The notes: a model not told the origin generated them from the sequence alone. DNA of 64,000 nucleotides from Marinobacter sp. Arc7-DN-1 (GCF_003441595.1 NZ_CP031848.1:3844001-3908000); one strand, 5' to 3'; positions 8,786 through 18,137 are shown, counted from the first letter of the stretch. A program made the numbers and translations.

Positions 8786-9136
8786 ATGGCTTCGCTTTCG
8801 CAACTGGTGGACAACGTGGTGGTCAACACCTTTGAACTCGGGCAGCCGGAAACCCGCCTTGGCCGCCGCCCGGATAGTGACATCCGGATTGATGAAATCT
8901 CGGTGAGTGGCCAGCACGCGCTGATTGAAGCGGTACCCAATGCCTATCTCGAAGACGCCGTGGATTACTACATTACCGACAGCAACAGCACCAATGGTAC
9001 CTTTGTCAACGAATTGCGGATTGAGGGCCGGCAGCGGCTGAACAGTAACGATAGGGTGCGTATCGGCTGGAATGAGTTCCGCTTCATTGATGAAGAAGAG
9101 CAGGCGATGGAAAAGACGGCCTATATCCTCGACTGA
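8786..9136 (+). CDS. Stand-alone FHA domain protein
   Basis: 116 residues, almost entirely one forkhead-associated domain. Visible landmarks are the LGRRPDSDIRIDE strand, SVSGQHALIEAV, and the phosphothreonine-contact motif SNSTNGTFVN near residue 70. FHA domains bind phosphothreonine peptides, so this is the likely reader of the upstream kinase. RBS TGAGGA lies about 8 bases before the ATG. Last gene of the kinase-phosphatase-FHA operon; no effector domain is fused to it. Confidence 0.92.
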   Translation: MASLSQLVDNVVVNTFELGQPETRLGRRPDSDIRIDEISVSGQHALIEAVPNAYLEDAVDYYITDSNSTNGTFVNELRIEGRQRLNSNDRVRIGWNEFRFIDEEEQAMEKTAYILD

Positions 9137-9156
9137 CGAAAAATGCCGGCCGGATA

Positions 9157-9921
9157 TTACCGGGCTCGTTTGATAACCAGCCTTGAAAAACGAGGGAGAA
9201 GCGAGGATGCGTCCGGAGCGGGGCTCACACCGGCAATCAGTGCTTGCGCATCAAGCCCTTCCCGGGTCAGGTCCGGCGCCTGTACTTCCAGGTAGGCGCT
9301 CATGACGGTATCCGTGAACTCTGGATGGAACTGCACACCCCAGGCGCAGGGGCCGATTCTGAACGCCTGGTTAGGCTCGAAACCGTTGCGTCCCAGCAAC
9401 ACCGCGCCGGCGGGTAAGCGCAGTACCGACTGCCGGTGCGTCAACTGGGCCGGGAAAATCGCCGGCAGTCCCCGGAACAGGGTGTCTGAGTCGGCTTCGG
9501 GAAGCAGCTCAACCTGATGGGTGCCGGTCTCCCGGCCTTTCGGGTGATACCCCACTTCGCCGCCCAATGCATGGGCCAGCAGCTGATGCCCGTAGCAGAC
9601 TCCGAGTACCGGGATTTCACCGGCAACCGCCCGTGCCAGCCAGGCCCCGGTATTTTCGCTCCAATCGGCCCGGTCACTCACCATGGCGGGGGAACCTGTC
9701 ACCACAATGCCATCCCAGTCTTCAGGGCTTCCGGGTAGCTCGCCGGCTTCCACATTGGTGACAGTAATATCCAGCTCCGGTAACAGTCCGCGCAGGAACC
9801 AGTCGTCGAAATCACCGAATTGCACCAGGAGGCCAGGGTAGGTGCTGCCTGTTTTCAGGACCACCACCCGCGCCTTGCGGTTCGGGGAAGGGTTCTGCTG
9901 CACGGTGCGGTTTTCCTGCAT
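9157..9921 (-). CDS. Class I glutamine amidotransferase-like protein
   Basis: 254 residues from the ATG at 9921. Class I GATase fold like the amidotransferase half of GMP synthase: nucleophile elbow GVCYGHQLLAHALGG with Cys near residue 108, and catalytic His-Glu in GVQFHPEFT near 207. The segment GIVVTGSPAMVSDRADW is typical of COG0518 proteins. No synthetase domain is present, so the ammonia acceptor is unknown; related stand-alone proteins act on gamma-glutamyl compounds. It lies 16 bases downstream of the YebC-type gene on the same strand. Confidence 0.85.
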   Translation of the reverse strand: MQENRTVQQNPSPNRKARVVVLKTGSTYPGLLVQFGDFDDWFLRGLLPELDITVTNVEAGELPGSPEDWDGIVVTGSPAMVSDRADWSENTGAWLARAVAGEIPVLGVCYGHQLLAHALGGEVGYHPKGRETGTHQVELLPEADSDTLFRGLPAIFPAQLTHRQSVLRLPAGAVLLGRNGFEPNQAFRIGPCAWGVQFHPEFTDTVMSAYLEVQAPDLTREGLDAQALIAGVSPAPDASSLLPRFSRLVIKRAR

Positions 9922-9937
9922 GGCGTGAGCCTCTGGC

Positions 9938-10663
9938 TTACTGGTCCGGCAGCTCGGCGTTGTGGAATACATTCTGCACATCGTCCAGTTCGTTCAGCAT
10001 ATCCAGGAATTTTTCGAACATGGGGATGTCATCGCCTTCCACCGGTGTGGTGGTCTTGGGCAGGAACTGGATTTCGTCCACCTCAAAGTCGATGCCTTCG
10101 ATTGCGTCTACCAAAGCCTGACGCGCCTTGGCATATTCCGTGTTTGGCGTGAAAACCGTAATCAGGCCGTCCTCGTTTTCAATGTCGGTCACGTCGACGT
10201 CCGCTTCCATCAGTGCTTCCAGAACGGCTTCCTCATCATCGCTCTTGAACGCAAAAATGGCACTGTGATCAAACATGTGGGCAACGGTGCCCGGGGTGCC
10301 GATCTTGCACTTGGTCTTGGTGAAGGCCAGGCGCACGTCGCCAAAGGTGCGGTTAGGGTTGTCAGTCAGGCAGTCCACAATCACCATGCAGTTGCCCGGT
10401 CCGTAGCCTTCGTAGCGGGCAGGGGAGTAGTCTTCACCAGCGCCACCCCGGGCCTTCTCAATTGCCTTCTCGATAACGTGGGAGGGTACCTGGTCTTTCT
10501 TTGCACGGTCGATCAGGCCACGAAGTGACAGGTTGCCATCCGGGTCTGTGCCGCCGGATTTGGCGCTCATGTAAATCTCGCGTCCGTACTTGCTGTAGAC
10601 CTTGGTTTTTGCCGCAGCCGTCTTGGCCATGGACTCTTTACGGTTCTGGTAGGCTCTGCCCAT
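9938..10663 (-). CDS. YebC/PmpR family protein, YeeN-like
   Basis: 241 residues starting [15 protein letters not shown]; the longer frame to 10711 is unlikely because the family begins with MGR or MAG. Characteristic stretches are [36 protein letters not shown] and [20 protein letters not shown]. The [10 protein letters not shown] variant is closer to E. coli YeeN than to YebC. YebC-type proteins act on the ribosome at difficult peptide bonds or as DNA-binding regulators (family knowledge); the role of the YeeN branch is less clear. Confidence 0.88.
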   Translation of the reverse strand: MGRAYQNRKESMAKTAAAKTKVYSKYGREIYMSAKSGGTDPDGNLSLRGLIDRAKKDQVPSHVIEKAIEKARGGAGEDYSPARYEGYGPGNCMVIVDCLTDNPNRTFGDVRLAFTKTKCKIGTPGTVAHMFDHSAIFAFKSDDEEAVLEALMEADVDVTDIENEDGLITVFTPNTEYAKARQALVDAIEGIDFEVDEIQFLPKTTTPVEGDDIPMFEKFLDMLNELDDVQNVFHNAELPDQ

Positions 10664-10817
10664 ATGCGCTGCCTCTTGGTTCTCTGGAAAAGGCCGGATT
10701 TTACTCAACATTGCCGGCTGGTGACAGGGTTATTTCGATTCGGGCAGAGACTCCGTTTCAGGTTATACGCGATCAACCGGCCTGCGATAATTGTCGCGGG
10801 TCAATTCTCTGACATCC

Positions 10818-10847
10818 CTCAAGTGACGATTTCTCAAGTGACGATTT
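10818..10847. repeat. Perfect 15-bp tandem duplication
   Basis: CTCAAGTGACGATTT occurs twice head to tail in the intergenic space before the SRPBCC gene end. No function is evident; it could be a recent slippage product. Confidence 0.7.
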
Positions 10848-10861
10848 GTTGTCGCCGGCCT

Positions 10862-11290
10862 TCAGGCCAACCGGGGTACCCGTTTGATTCCGCGGCGAAT
10901 GCCCTGTTCAAGGGCCGTACGCACCACTTTTCCGGTAAACGGCACAATGTCGTCAAAAGAGATGGTGTAGTTCACCCGGGTCTTGCCTTCCGGCGTGTCC
11001 TCAAACCGGATCCGCCCCAGATGATTTCGGATCGGGCTCATACTGGTGATGGTGTACTCAATCAATGAATCCGGCTCGAAATTGGTGACTGTCTCTTCCA
11101 GGCCTACCGGCCCGATGCCAATCTTGCGGACCGAGCCGATGCCATTCGGGTCGGCCTGGTGGCTGTCCCTGATGCGTTTGGCCGGCGCACCCAGAAGTTT
11201 GCCAAAACGATGGTGATCGGCAAACAGGGCAAACACCTTTCTTCGGGGCAGGTCAAAGGTTTCATCAATTTCAATCCTGTACATGGCCAT
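10862..11290 (-). CDS. SRPBCC family protein (polyketide cyclase/START-like)
   Basis: About 142 residues starting MAMYRIEIDETFDLPRR. Helix-grip fold signatures: RRKVFALFADHHRFGKLLGA at the N terminus, GLEETVTNFEPDSLIEYTI in the middle, and RVNYTISFDDIVPF. A long C-terminal helix (VVRTALEQGIRRGIKRV) closes the pocket. Such proteins bind hydrophobic ligands; no catalytic residue can be assigned. Appears monocistronic. ATG 11284 is an alternative start. Confidence 0.75.
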   Translation of the reverse strand: MAMYRIEIDETFDLPRRKVFALFADHHRFGKLLGAPAKRIRDSHQADPNGIGSVRKIGIGPVGLEETVTNFEPDSLIEYTITSMSPIRNHLGRIRFEDTPEGKTRVNYTISFDDIVPFTGKVVRTALEQGIRRGIKRVPRLA

Positions 11291-11393
11291 GGGCTCACTC
11301 TTTCTATCCATTTATCGGCCAAGACTAACCCTTTGGCTTCTGCAACAAAAGTCGTAGCAGGCGGCAGGTTTCAATCTGGCCCGGAGTGCCCGG

Positions 11394-12269
11394 TCAGTGC
11401 CGCGCGGTATGCCGGTAATCCCGGGGTGACTGGCCCATAACCTTTTTGAAAAGCCGGGAAAAATAATAGGCGTCGTCGTACCCGAGGCGCCGGCTGATGT
11501 CGGCAAAGCTCAGGCTGCTGGTGTCCAGCATCTGGCAGGCCCGTTCCACTTTCAGGTGCAGGAAGTGCCGGATAGGGGAGGTGCCGGTCTGCTCCCGGTA
11601 ACGGGTGGCGAAATGGGCCGGGGACAGGCCGGCAAGGTCTGCAAGCTGCTCCAGGCTGATGCGTTCGTCCAGGTGTTCACGCATATAGTTGTGGATGGTT
11701 TCCAGTTCCGCCTGCCGCTCATGACCGGTCTCATCCGCGTTGATTGGGACTGCTGCCATTAGTTGCCGGAGCCGGTTGGCGGCGTGGATCAGCCCGCGAG
11801 CCCGGAAACCGGTCTGGCGTACCGATAACAGGCCGTTAAAGTCCACCAGCAGGCGTGGCTGGCGCCCCAGGTGGCGAATGCGGGTTGGGTCGTCAAACCC
11901 CATGTAATGGCGGAAATCCTCCGCCAGTGGCCCCGTGTAATGAACCCAGTGAATGGTCCAGGGATTGTCTGGATCAGCGGTATAGCGGTGGCTGGCTCCC
12001 GCCGGCAGAAGCAGCAGGTCACCGGCTTCCACGGTGTAGGGCTCGCCCCGGACATTCAGGAATGCCTTGCCTTCGGTGCAGTAAATCAAAAGATTGTCGT
12101 GGTGGTGTTCCCGGTGCATGTGATGGCCCATGGCCCGGCGGTAGTGGCCGAAGGCCAGGGGGTATAGGTCCCGGGTAAGTGGGTGGCTGGCCAGGAGCCG
12201 AATGATTGGCTCAGGTACCACATATCGAATGCTGTCTTTGGGCACCGGCCACTGCGAGGTTTGAGTCAT
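11394..12269 (-). CDS. mmsR: AraC-family regulator of the valine operon (MmsR-like)
   Basis: 291 residues from the ATG at 12269. The N-terminal cupin sensor (MHREHHHDNLLIYCTEG, then VEAGDLLLLPAGASHRY) is followed by two HTH motifs. The first contains ISLEQLADLAGLSPAHFATR, the second SSLSFADISRRLGYDDAYYF; RLFKKVMGQSPRDYR is the end of the DNA-binding domain. It is transcribed divergently from mmsA, with which AraC-type MmsR regulates the same genes in Pseudomonas (family knowledge). A TAGTC direct repeat in the divergent spacer is a plausible binding site. The gene name is by position and family. Confidence 0.8.
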   Translation of the reverse strand: MTQTSQWPVPKDSIRYVVPEPIIRLLASHPLTRDLYPLAFGHYRRAMGHHMHREHHHDNLLIYCTEGKAFLNVRGEPYTVEAGDLLLLPAGASHRYTADPDNPWTIHWVHYTGPLAEDFRHYMGFDDPTRIRHLGRQPRLLVDFNGLLSVRQTGFRARGLIHAANRLRQLMAAVPINADETGHERQAELETIHNYMREHLDERISLEQLADLAGLSPAHFATRYREQTGTSPIRHFLHLKVERACQMLDTSSLSFADISRRLGYDDAYYFSRLFKKVMGQSPRDYRHTARH

Positions 12270-12301
12270 GTCTGGTGTCGCCTGGGTTTCATATATCGAA
12301 A

Positions 12302-12332
12302 TATAGTCCATTACGGGCGAAATTTAGTCAAT
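12302..12332. promoter_or_regulatory. Candidate AraC-type operator between mmsR-like gene and mmsA
   Basis: TATAGTCCAT (from 12302) and TTTAGTCAAT (12323-12332) agree at 8 of 10 positions in the same orientation, 21 bases apart, the spacing expected for the two HTH motifs of an AraC monomer. A third TAGTC lies at 12355. The pair sits ~100 bases before the mmsA start and just upstream of the regulator start. Confidence 0.5.
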
Positions 12333-12431
12333 CGCCCTCTCGCCGTACCCGTGCTAGTCTTTGGTTAAACGTGGTCGGAACCCAACGGGTTTCGGCTGGC
12401 TTCCCGCACAACAACAAACAGGGATATCAAC

Positions 12432-13925
12432 ATGAAAAATGTGCCGCTGTATCTCGCAGGTGAATTCGTCCAGAGCAACACCAGTGACTGGATTGATGTC
12501 ACCGACCCCGCGACCAACGAAGTGATCGCCAAGGCGCCGTGCACCACCGATGCGGAAATGCGCAAGGCCATCGAAAGCGCCGGTGAAATGTTCAACACCT
12601 GGAAAGAAGTGCCAGTTTCCGAGCGTGCCCGGGTCATGCTGCGTTATCAGGCCCTTCTGAAAGAACATCATGACGAGATCGCCGAAATCCTCTCCAAGGA
12701 AACCGGCAAGACTTTTGATGACGCCAAGGGCGATGTCTGGCGTGGTATCGAAGTGGTTGAACACGCCGCCAACGTCGCCTCCCTGATGATGGGCGAGACC
12801 GTTGAAAACGTGGCCCGTGAAGTGGACACCCATTCCTGGATCCAGCCGCTGGGTGTTTGCGCGGGTATTACACCATTCAACTTCCCGGCCATGATCCCGC
12901 TGTGGATGTTCCCGATGGCCATTGCCTGCGGTAACACCTTCATCCTGAAACCGTCCGAACAGGACCCGCTGACTCCCATGCGCCTTGCCGAGCTGTTTGA
13001 AGAAGCCGGCGCGCCCAAGGGTGTTCTGCAGGTGGTTCACGGTGGCAAGGAGCAGGTAGACGTGCTTCTGACCGACCCGGCCATCAGGGCCGTTTCCTTC
13101 GTGGGTTCTGTGCCTGTCGGCCGTTATATCTATGAAACCGGCACCCGCAACATGAAGCGTGTGCAGAGCTTCGCCGGCGCCAAGAACCACATGGTCATCA
13201 TGCCGGATGCCGACAAACAGCAGGTACTCAACGCCCTGGTGGGCGCTTCTGTTGGCGCCGCCGGCCAGCGATGCATGGCGATTTCCGTGGCCGTCTTCGT
13301 GGGCGAGGCCCAGCAGTGGATTCCGGAGCTGAAGGAAGCCATGGCCAGGGTTCGTCCCGGTGCCTGGAATGACGCCGGCGCCAGCTATGGTCCGGTGATT
13401 TCCGGCAAGGCGAAAGATCGTATCGAATCCCTCATTGCCACCGGCGAGGCTCAGGGTGCCAACCTGCTGCTGGATGGCCGTGGTTGCACCGTCGATGGCC
13501 TGCCTGATGGCAACTGGGTTGGTCCCACGCTGTTCTCCGGTGTGACCACGGAAATGGACATCTACAACGAGGAAGTCTTCGGCCCGGTTCTGTCCTGTGT
13601 TGAGCTGGACAGCCTGGGTGAGGCGATTGAGCTGGTTAACAAGAGCCCATACGGTAACGGTGTTTCCATCTTCACCAGCTCCGGTGGCGCTGCACGCCGG
13701 TTCCAGCATGAGATCGATGTAGGCCAGGTCGGTGTAAACATCCCCATTCCGGTGCCCCTGCCGTTCTTCTCGTTCACCGGTTGGAAGGGCTCCTTCTATG
13801 GTGATCAGCACGCCTACGGCAAGCAGGCGGTTCGCTTCTACACCGAAACCAAAACGGTTACTTCCCGCTGGTTCTCCAGTGAGGCGACGAGCTCGGAAGC
13901 CAACTTCTCTATCCAGTTGCGTTAA
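12432..13925 (+). CDS. mmsA: CoA-acylating methylmalonate-semialdehyde dehydrogenase
   Basis: 497 residues, the usual length for MmsA. It converts (S)-methylmalonate semialdehyde plus CoA and NAD+ to propionyl-CoA and CO2, the last step of valine degradation here. Aldehyde dehydrogenase motifs include [20 protein letters not shown] near residue 143, [15 protein letters not shown] near 227, and the catalytic Cys in [11 protein letters not shown] near 282. The terminal [15 protein letters not shown] segment is also present. First gene of the operon, preceded by the divergent AraC-type gene. Confidence 0.93.
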   Translation: MKNVPLYLAGEFVQSNTSDWIDVTDPATNEVIAKAPCTTDAEMRKAIESAGEMFNTWKEVPVSERARVMLRYQALLKEHHDEIAEILSKETGKTFDDAKGDVWRGIEVVEHAANVASLMMGETVENVAREVDTHSWIQPLGVCAGITPFNFPAMIPLWMFPMAIACGNTFILKPSEQDPLTPMRLAELFEEAGAPKGVLQVVHGGKEQVDVLLTDPAIRAVSFVGSVPVGRYIYETGTRNMKRVQSFAGAKNHMVIMPDADKQQVLNALVGASVGAAGQRCMAISVAVFVGEAQQWIPELKEAMARVRPGAWNDAGASYGPVISGKAKDRIESLIATGEAQGANLLLDGRGCTVDGLPDGNWVGPTLFSGVTTEMDIYNEEVFGPVLSCVELDSLGEAIELVNKSPYGNGVSIFTSSGGAARRFQHEIDVGQVGVNIPIPVPLPFFSFTGWKGSFYGDQHAYGKQAVRFYTETKTVTSRWFSSEATSSEANFSIQLR

Positions 13926-13947
13926 TTGCGTTGAAGGTGGGGTATTT

Positions 13948-13970
13948 GGGCCGGAATCCGTTTCCGGCCC
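13948..13970 (+). terminator. GC-rich hairpin after mmsA
   Basis: Perfect 9-bp stem GGGCCGGAA / TTCCGGCCC with a 5-base loop, followed by CTTGTTGTTC. The T tract is weak, so it may lower rather than end transcription into the acyl-CoA dehydrogenase gene, or stabilise the mmsA message. Confidence 0.5.
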
Positions 13971-14021
13971 CTTGTTGTTCGCCCCTTTCAATGCCAAGCC
14001 TCTTTTATCTGGAGCGTAACG

Positions 14022-15188
14022 ATGGACTTTAACCTCACTGAAGACCAGCAGGCGTTTCGCGAGGCGGCCCGGGCGTTTGCGGAGAAAGCCATGGCGCCGT
14101 ACGCGGCAAAGTGGGACGACGAACATATCTTTCCGACGGATGTGCTCAAAGAAGCCGGAGAGATGGGCTTTATGGGCATGTACACCCCGGAAGCCCTTGG
14201 CGGCATGGGCCTGTCACGGCTGGACACCTCCGTTATCGTGGAAGAGCTCGCCGCGGCCTGCCCCTCAACGGCTGCATTTATCACCATCCACAATATGGCC
14301 ACCTGGATGGTTGCCAGCTTCGCCTCGGACGACCTAAGACAGGAAATCGTGCCGAAACTGGCCAGCGGCGAATGGCTGGCGTCCTACTGCCTGACCGAAC
14401 CGGGCGCCGGTTCAGACGCTGCCAGCCTTCGTACCAAGGCAGTCCGGGACGGCGACAGCTATGTGATTAACGGCAGCAAGGTATTTATCTCCGGTGCCGG
14501 CGCCACCGAAATCCTGGTGCTCATGGCCCGCACCGGGGCGCCGGATTCCGGCTACAAAGGTATTTCCACCTTCGTGATTCCTGCAGACGCCGATGGCGTT
14601 TCCTATGGCAAGAACGAGGAGAAAATGGGGTGGCACAGCCAGCCAACCCGGATGATCAGCCTTGAGAACGTGCGCATCCCGGCCAGCAACCGTGTGGGCG
14701 AGGAAGGCGACGGTTTTGCCATTGCCATGAAAGGCCTGGATGGCGGGCGCCTGAACATCGCCACCTGTTCCCTCGGTGGTGCCCAGGCAGCCCTGCTGCG
14801 GGCCCGTAATTACATGCACGAGCGCGAACAGTTCGGCAAACCGCTGGCCGCGTTTCAGGCCCTGCAGTTCAAACTGGCCGACATGGGCACCAATCTGGTC
14901 GCAGCACGGCAGATGGTTCGCCTGGGTGCCTTCAAGCTCGATAACGCCGATCCGGAAGCAACCCTGCATTGTGCCATGGCGAAACGCTTCGCCACCGACG
15001 CCTGCTTTGAGGTGGTCAACGAGGCCCTGCAACTGCACGGCGGTTATGGCTATATTCGCGAATACCCGCTGGAGCGTTACCTGCGCGATTTGCGAGTGCA
15101 CCAGATTCTGGAAGGCACCAACGAAATCATGCGCCTGATTGTCGCCCGCCGTCTGCTCGAGGACGGCGTGGCGGAAGCCATTCAGTAG
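14022..15188 (+). CDS. Acyl-CoA dehydrogenase, probably isobutyryl-CoA dehydrogenase
   Basis: 388 residues, normal for the family. Begins MDFNLTEDQQAFREAARAFA. FAD-binding signatures are YCLTEPGAGSDAASL near residue 123 and FISGAGATEILVLMARTG near 155. The C-terminal part has ALQLHGGYGYIREYPLERYL and HQILEGTNEIMRLIVARRLL. Position between mmsA and two crotonase-family genes indicates the oxidation of isobutyryl-CoA to methacrylyl-CoA in valine breakdown. FAD-dependent, cytoplasmic, passing electrons to ETF. Substrate is inferred from context. Confidence 0.88.
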   Translation: MDFNLTEDQQAFREAARAFAEKAMAPYAAKWDDEHIFPTDVLKEAGEMGFMGMYTPEALGGMGLSRLDTSVIVEELAAACPSTAAFITIHNMATWMVASFASDDLRQEIVPKLASGEWLASYCLTEPGAGSDAASLRTKAVRDGDSYVINGSKVFISGAGATEILVLMARTGAPDSGYKGISTFVIPADADGVSYGKNEEKMGWHSQPTRMISLENVRIPASNRVGEEGDGFAIAMKGLDGGRLNIATCSLGGAQAALLRARNYMHEREQFGKPLAAFQALQFKLADMGTNLVAARQMVRLGAFKLDNADPEATLHCAMAKRFATDACFEVVNEALQLHGGYGYIREYPLERYLRDLRVHQILEGTNEIMRLIVARRLLEDGVAEAIQ

Positions 15189-15198
15189 GCATAAAGAG

Positions 15199-15226
15199 GG
15201 GGTCAGATGAAAGTTCATCTGACCCC
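15199..15226. repeat. Palindromic GGGGTCAGATGAA repeat, copy 1
   Basis: Perfect 13-bp inverted arms, GGGGTCAGATGAA and TTCATCTGACCCC, with spacer AG. It lies inside the valine operon between the acyl-CoA dehydrogenase and enoyl-CoA hydratase genes and creates a false upstream start for the latter. Two more copies lie at 18147 and 18292. Confidence 0.9.
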
Positions 15227-15248
15227 ATTTTCAGAACGGGAGAATACG

Positions 15249-16028
15249 ATGAGCGATCTGATTCAGCTCGAAAAACGCGGACACATTGCAATACTGACCA
15301 TCAACAACCCCCCGGCCAACACCTGGACCCGGGATTCCCTGATTGCCCTGATGGACAGGGTTGGTGAACTCAACGAAGACCGAAACATCTTTGCCCTGGT
15401 AATGACCGGGCAGGGCGAGAAATTTTTCTCCGCCGGTGCCGACCTGAAAACCTTCGCCGACGGTGACAAGGCCCGGGCCAATGAAATGGGCCAGTTGTTT
15501 GGTGAGGCGTTTGCGACTCTCAGCCGATTCCGGGGTGTGTCAATCGCGGCGGTGAATGGCTACGCCATGGGTGGCGGCCTGGAGTGCGCCATGGCCTGCG
15601 ATATCCGTATTGCTGAGGAGCATGCCCAGATGGCCTTGCCGGAGGCGTCCGTGGGCTTGCTGCCCTGTGCCGGTGGTACCCAGAACCTGCCCTGGCTGGT
15701 GGGTGAAGGTTGGGCCAAACGCATGATCCTGTGTGGCGAGCGCGTCAATGCGGATACCGCCCTGAGAATCGGCCTGGTTGAGGAAGTGGTGCCTTCGGGT
15801 AAGGGGCTTGAAAAGGCCCTGGAGCTGGCGGAAATGGCCTGCAAGCAGAGCCCGTCTTCCACTGCCCGCTGCAAGACCCTGGTGATGAGCGCCCGCGACG
15901 GTCGCAGCCATGACGACGGCTGGCGTATGGAACGGGAACTGTTTGTAGAGCTGTTCTCCACCGAAGACCAGAAAGAAGGCGTGAATGCGTTTCTCGACAA
16001 GCGCAAGCCGGAATGGAAAAACCGCTGA
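15249..16028 (+). CDS. Enoyl-CoA hydratase, probably methacrylyl-CoA hydratase
   Basis: 259 residues from the ATG at 15249 (MSDLIQLEKRGHIAIL); the ATG at 15207 lies inside a palindromic repeat and is rejected. Crotonase fold: oxyanion-hole segments SAGADLKTFADG near residue 63 and GYAMGGGLECAMACDIRIA near 105. The catalytic Glu is expected in MALPEASVGLLPCAGGTQNL near 130. In the mms operon its likely role is hydration of methacrylyl-CoA to 3-hydroxyisobutyryl-CoA. Confidence 0.88.
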   Translation: MSDLIQLEKRGHIAILTINNPPANTWTRDSLIALMDRVGELNEDRNIFALVMTGQGEKFFSAGADLKTFADGDKARANEMGQLFGEAFATLSRFRGVSIAAVNGYAMGGGLECAMACDIRIAEEHAQMALPEASVGLLPCAGGTQNLPWLVGEGWAKRMILCGERVNADTALRIGLVEEVVPSGKGLEKALELAEMACKQSPSSTARCKTLVMSARDGRSHDDGWRMERELFVELFSTEDQKEGVNAFLDKRKPEWKNR

Positions 16029-16063
16029 GGCCGGCGCCCTGAACCCTGGCTCAAGGATCTGTT

Positions 16064-17137
16064 ATGAGTGATCACCCCATTATCTTTGAAGAGTGGAAAA
16101 CAGGCGACGGCGCGCTGATTGCCGTGGCCCGGCTGAACATGCCGAAGACGCTGAACTCGCTGTCTCTGGAGATGATTCGCCTGCTGACACCGCAGTTGAA
16201 GCGGTGGGCAGAGGACCCGGCCATTCAGGCAGTCTGGCTTGAAGCCGAAGGCGATAGGGCGTTCTGTGCCGGTGGCGACATTGTCGCCCTGTATCGCAGT
16301 ATGACCGAGCCCCAGGCTGCCAGTGAAGGTGAGGCGTTCTTCACCGAGGAATACGAGCTGGATTACCTGATCCATACCTTCCCGAAACCCATTGTTTGCT
16401 GGGGCCATGGCGTTGTGATGGGGGGCGGTATGGGCATCATGCAAGGCGCTTCCCACCGGGTAGTGACCGAAGGCTCGAAACTCGCCATGCCGGAAATCAG
16501 CATTGGCCTCTATCCGGATGTTGCCGCTGGCTGGTTCCTGAACCGCACCCCAGGCCGTACCGGGCTGTTCCTGGGCCTGACCGGCGCCCGCCTTAATGGC
16601 GCAGACGCCCTGTTTACCGGCCTGGCGGATCGGTTTATCCGGCACGATCTGAAAGCGGATGTGGTAGCAGAGCTGTGCAAGCGCAACTGGCAGGATGACG
16701 AGGCCCACGCCGTGGTTGGCAGTGTGCTCAGACAGTTCGAACGCCACAGTGGTGATGCCATACCGGAATCACCGGTACGTACCCATTTTGATGAGATTAA
16801 CCGGGTCACGGATGCCGACTCCCTGGAAGCGACCGTCGACCAGCTGAAAGAACTTTCCGGTGGTGATGGGTGGGTGGCGAAAGCGACCCGTTCCCTAGCT
16901 GGCGCCTCACCAACGTCGCTGGCTCTGGTCTGGCACCACCTGCACGGCTGCAAACACGACAGCTTGAAAGAGGTGCTCGATAAGGAACTGGCGCTTTCCC
17001 GGAAGTGCCTGACAAAAGGGGAATTCGCCGAGGGTATCCGTGCGCTTCTGATTGACAAGGACCAGCAGCCGCGCTGGCGCTATGCGTCCCTGGCCGAGAT
17101 GGACAGTGCCTGGATCGACGACTTTTTTACCCGGTAG
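16064..17137 (+). CDS. 3-hydroxyisobutyryl-CoA hydrolase
   Basis: 357 residues, longer than a hydratase and typical of HIBCH-type crotonase proteins. Key segments are LNSLSLEMIRLLTPQLKRW, AFCAGGDIVALYRS near residue 66, WGHGVVMGGGMGIMQGASHR near 112, and MPEISIGLYPDVAAGWFLNR near 142. The extended C-terminal region (SPTSLALVWHHLHGCKHDSL) is specific to the hydrolase subfamily. Frees 3-hydroxyisobutyrate from CoA, feeding the product to mmsB, the next gene. Confidence 0.9.
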   Translation: MSDHPIIFEEWKTGDGALIAVARLNMPKTLNSLSLEMIRLLTPQLKRWAEDPAIQAVWLEAEGDRAFCAGGDIVALYRSMTEPQAASEGEAFFTEEYELDYLIHTFPKPIVCWGHGVVMGGGMGIMQGASHRVVTEGSKLAMPEISIGLYPDVAAGWFLNRTPGRTGLFLGLTGARLNGADALFTGLADRFIRHDLKADVVAELCKRNWQDDEAHAVVGSVLRQFERHSGDAIPESPVRTHFDEINRVTDADSLEATVDQLKELSGGDGWVAKATRSLAGASPTSLALVWHHLHGCKHDSLKEVLDKELALSRKCLTKGEFAEGIRALLIDKDQQPRWRYASLAEMDSAWIDDFFTR

Positions 17138-17249
17138 CAGGCCTGCTGCCGGATTACGCTGCGCTAATCCGACAAGCTTTGACAAGAGAGCTCAGGGCTG
17201 CCGATAAGACAAGCCCTACGAATCAAATATAAGAATTAGGAGAAGAGAC

Positions 17250-18137
17250 ATGGCAACAATTACCTTCATCGGTCTTGGCAACATGGGCGGCCCCATGGCC
17301 AGCAATCTCATTAAAGCCGGCCACGAAGTAACAGTGTTCGATCTTTCGAAAGACGCCGTTGCAGCGCTGGTGTCCGAAGGCGCAAAAACCGCCGACACCG
17401 CCCACGAAGCGGCCAATGGCGCCGAGTGTGTCATCACTATGCTACCCGCCGGGCAACATGTGGAAGCCGTGTATCTGGGCGACGATGGCCTGCTGGCCAA
17501 TCTGCCGGCCGGTACCCTGGTGATTGATTCCTCCACCATCGCGCCGGAAACAGCCCGCGGTGTGGCCGAGGCCGCAAAAGCGAAGGATATTCCGTTCCTG
17601 GATGCACCGGTTTCCGGCGGTGTAGGCGGTGCCAGGGCAGGCGCGCTAACGTTTATCTGCGGCGGTGCGGAAGAGACCTTCAGCAAGGCAAAGCCGATCC
17701 TGGAAGCCATGGGCAAGAACATCTTCCACGCCGGTGAGCATGGTTCCGGTCAGGTCGCCAAGATCTGCAACAACATGCTGCTCGCGATCCTGATGGCCGG
17801 CACCAGTGAAGCCCTGGCTCTGGGCGTGAAGAACGGTCTCGATCCGGCGGTACTGTCTGAAATCATGAAGCAGAGCTCCGGCGGTAACTGGGCGCTGAAC
17901 GTCTACAATCCCTGGCCGGGTGTGATGGAAGGCGTGCCGGCATCCCGCGGCTATGAGGGCGGCTTCCTGGTAAACCTGATGAACAAGGATCTGGGTCTGG
18001 CTTTCGACAACGCGGTGAAGAACCACGCGGCGATCCCCATGGGCTCGCTGGCCCGCAACCTGTTTGAGCTCCATGCCGGGCAGGGCAATGGCACGCTGGA
18101 CTTTTCCAGTATCCAGCGGCTTTACAAACCCGAGTAA
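17250..18137 (+). CDS. mmsB: 3-hydroxyisobutyrate dehydrogenase
   Basis: 295 residues. N-terminal Rossmann motif FIGLGNMGGPMASNLIKAGH, then FLDAPVSGGVGGARAGALTF near residue 116 and the catalytic Lys in GSGQVAKICNNMLLAI near 171. This is the complete signature of beta-hydroxyacid dehydrogenases. Oxidises 3-hydroxyisobutyrate to methylmalonate semialdehyde, the substrate of MmsA encoded at the start of the operon. RBS region aggagaagag precedes the ATG. Confidence 0.94.
   Translation: MATITFIGLGNMGGPMASNLIKAGHEVTVFDLSKDAVAALVSEGAKTADTAHEAANGAECVITMLPAGQHVEAVYLGDDGLLANLPAGTLVIDSSTIAPETARGVAEAAKAKDIPFLDAPVSGGVGGARAGALTFICGGAEETFSKAKPILEAMGKNIFHAGEHGSGQVAKICNNMLLAILMAGTSEALALGVKNGLDPAVLSEIMKQSSGGNWALNVYNPWPGVMEGVPASRGYEGGFLVNLMNKDLGLAFDNAVKNHAAIPMGSLARNLFELHAGQGNGTLDFSSIQRLYKPE

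Noticed and set aside
12354..14126. 590-residue minus-strand open frame
   Set aside because: It is the antisense shadow of mmsA, whose product is unmistakable; the translation is rich in Gly/His without motifs.
15207..15248. ATG at 15207 as start of the enoyl-CoA hydratase
   Set aside because: It lies within the palindromic repeat and adds residues unlike the family; ATG 15249 fits.
15560..16747. 395-residue minus-strand open frame spanning two crotonase genes
   Set aside because: Shadow across two well-supported genes and their spacer.
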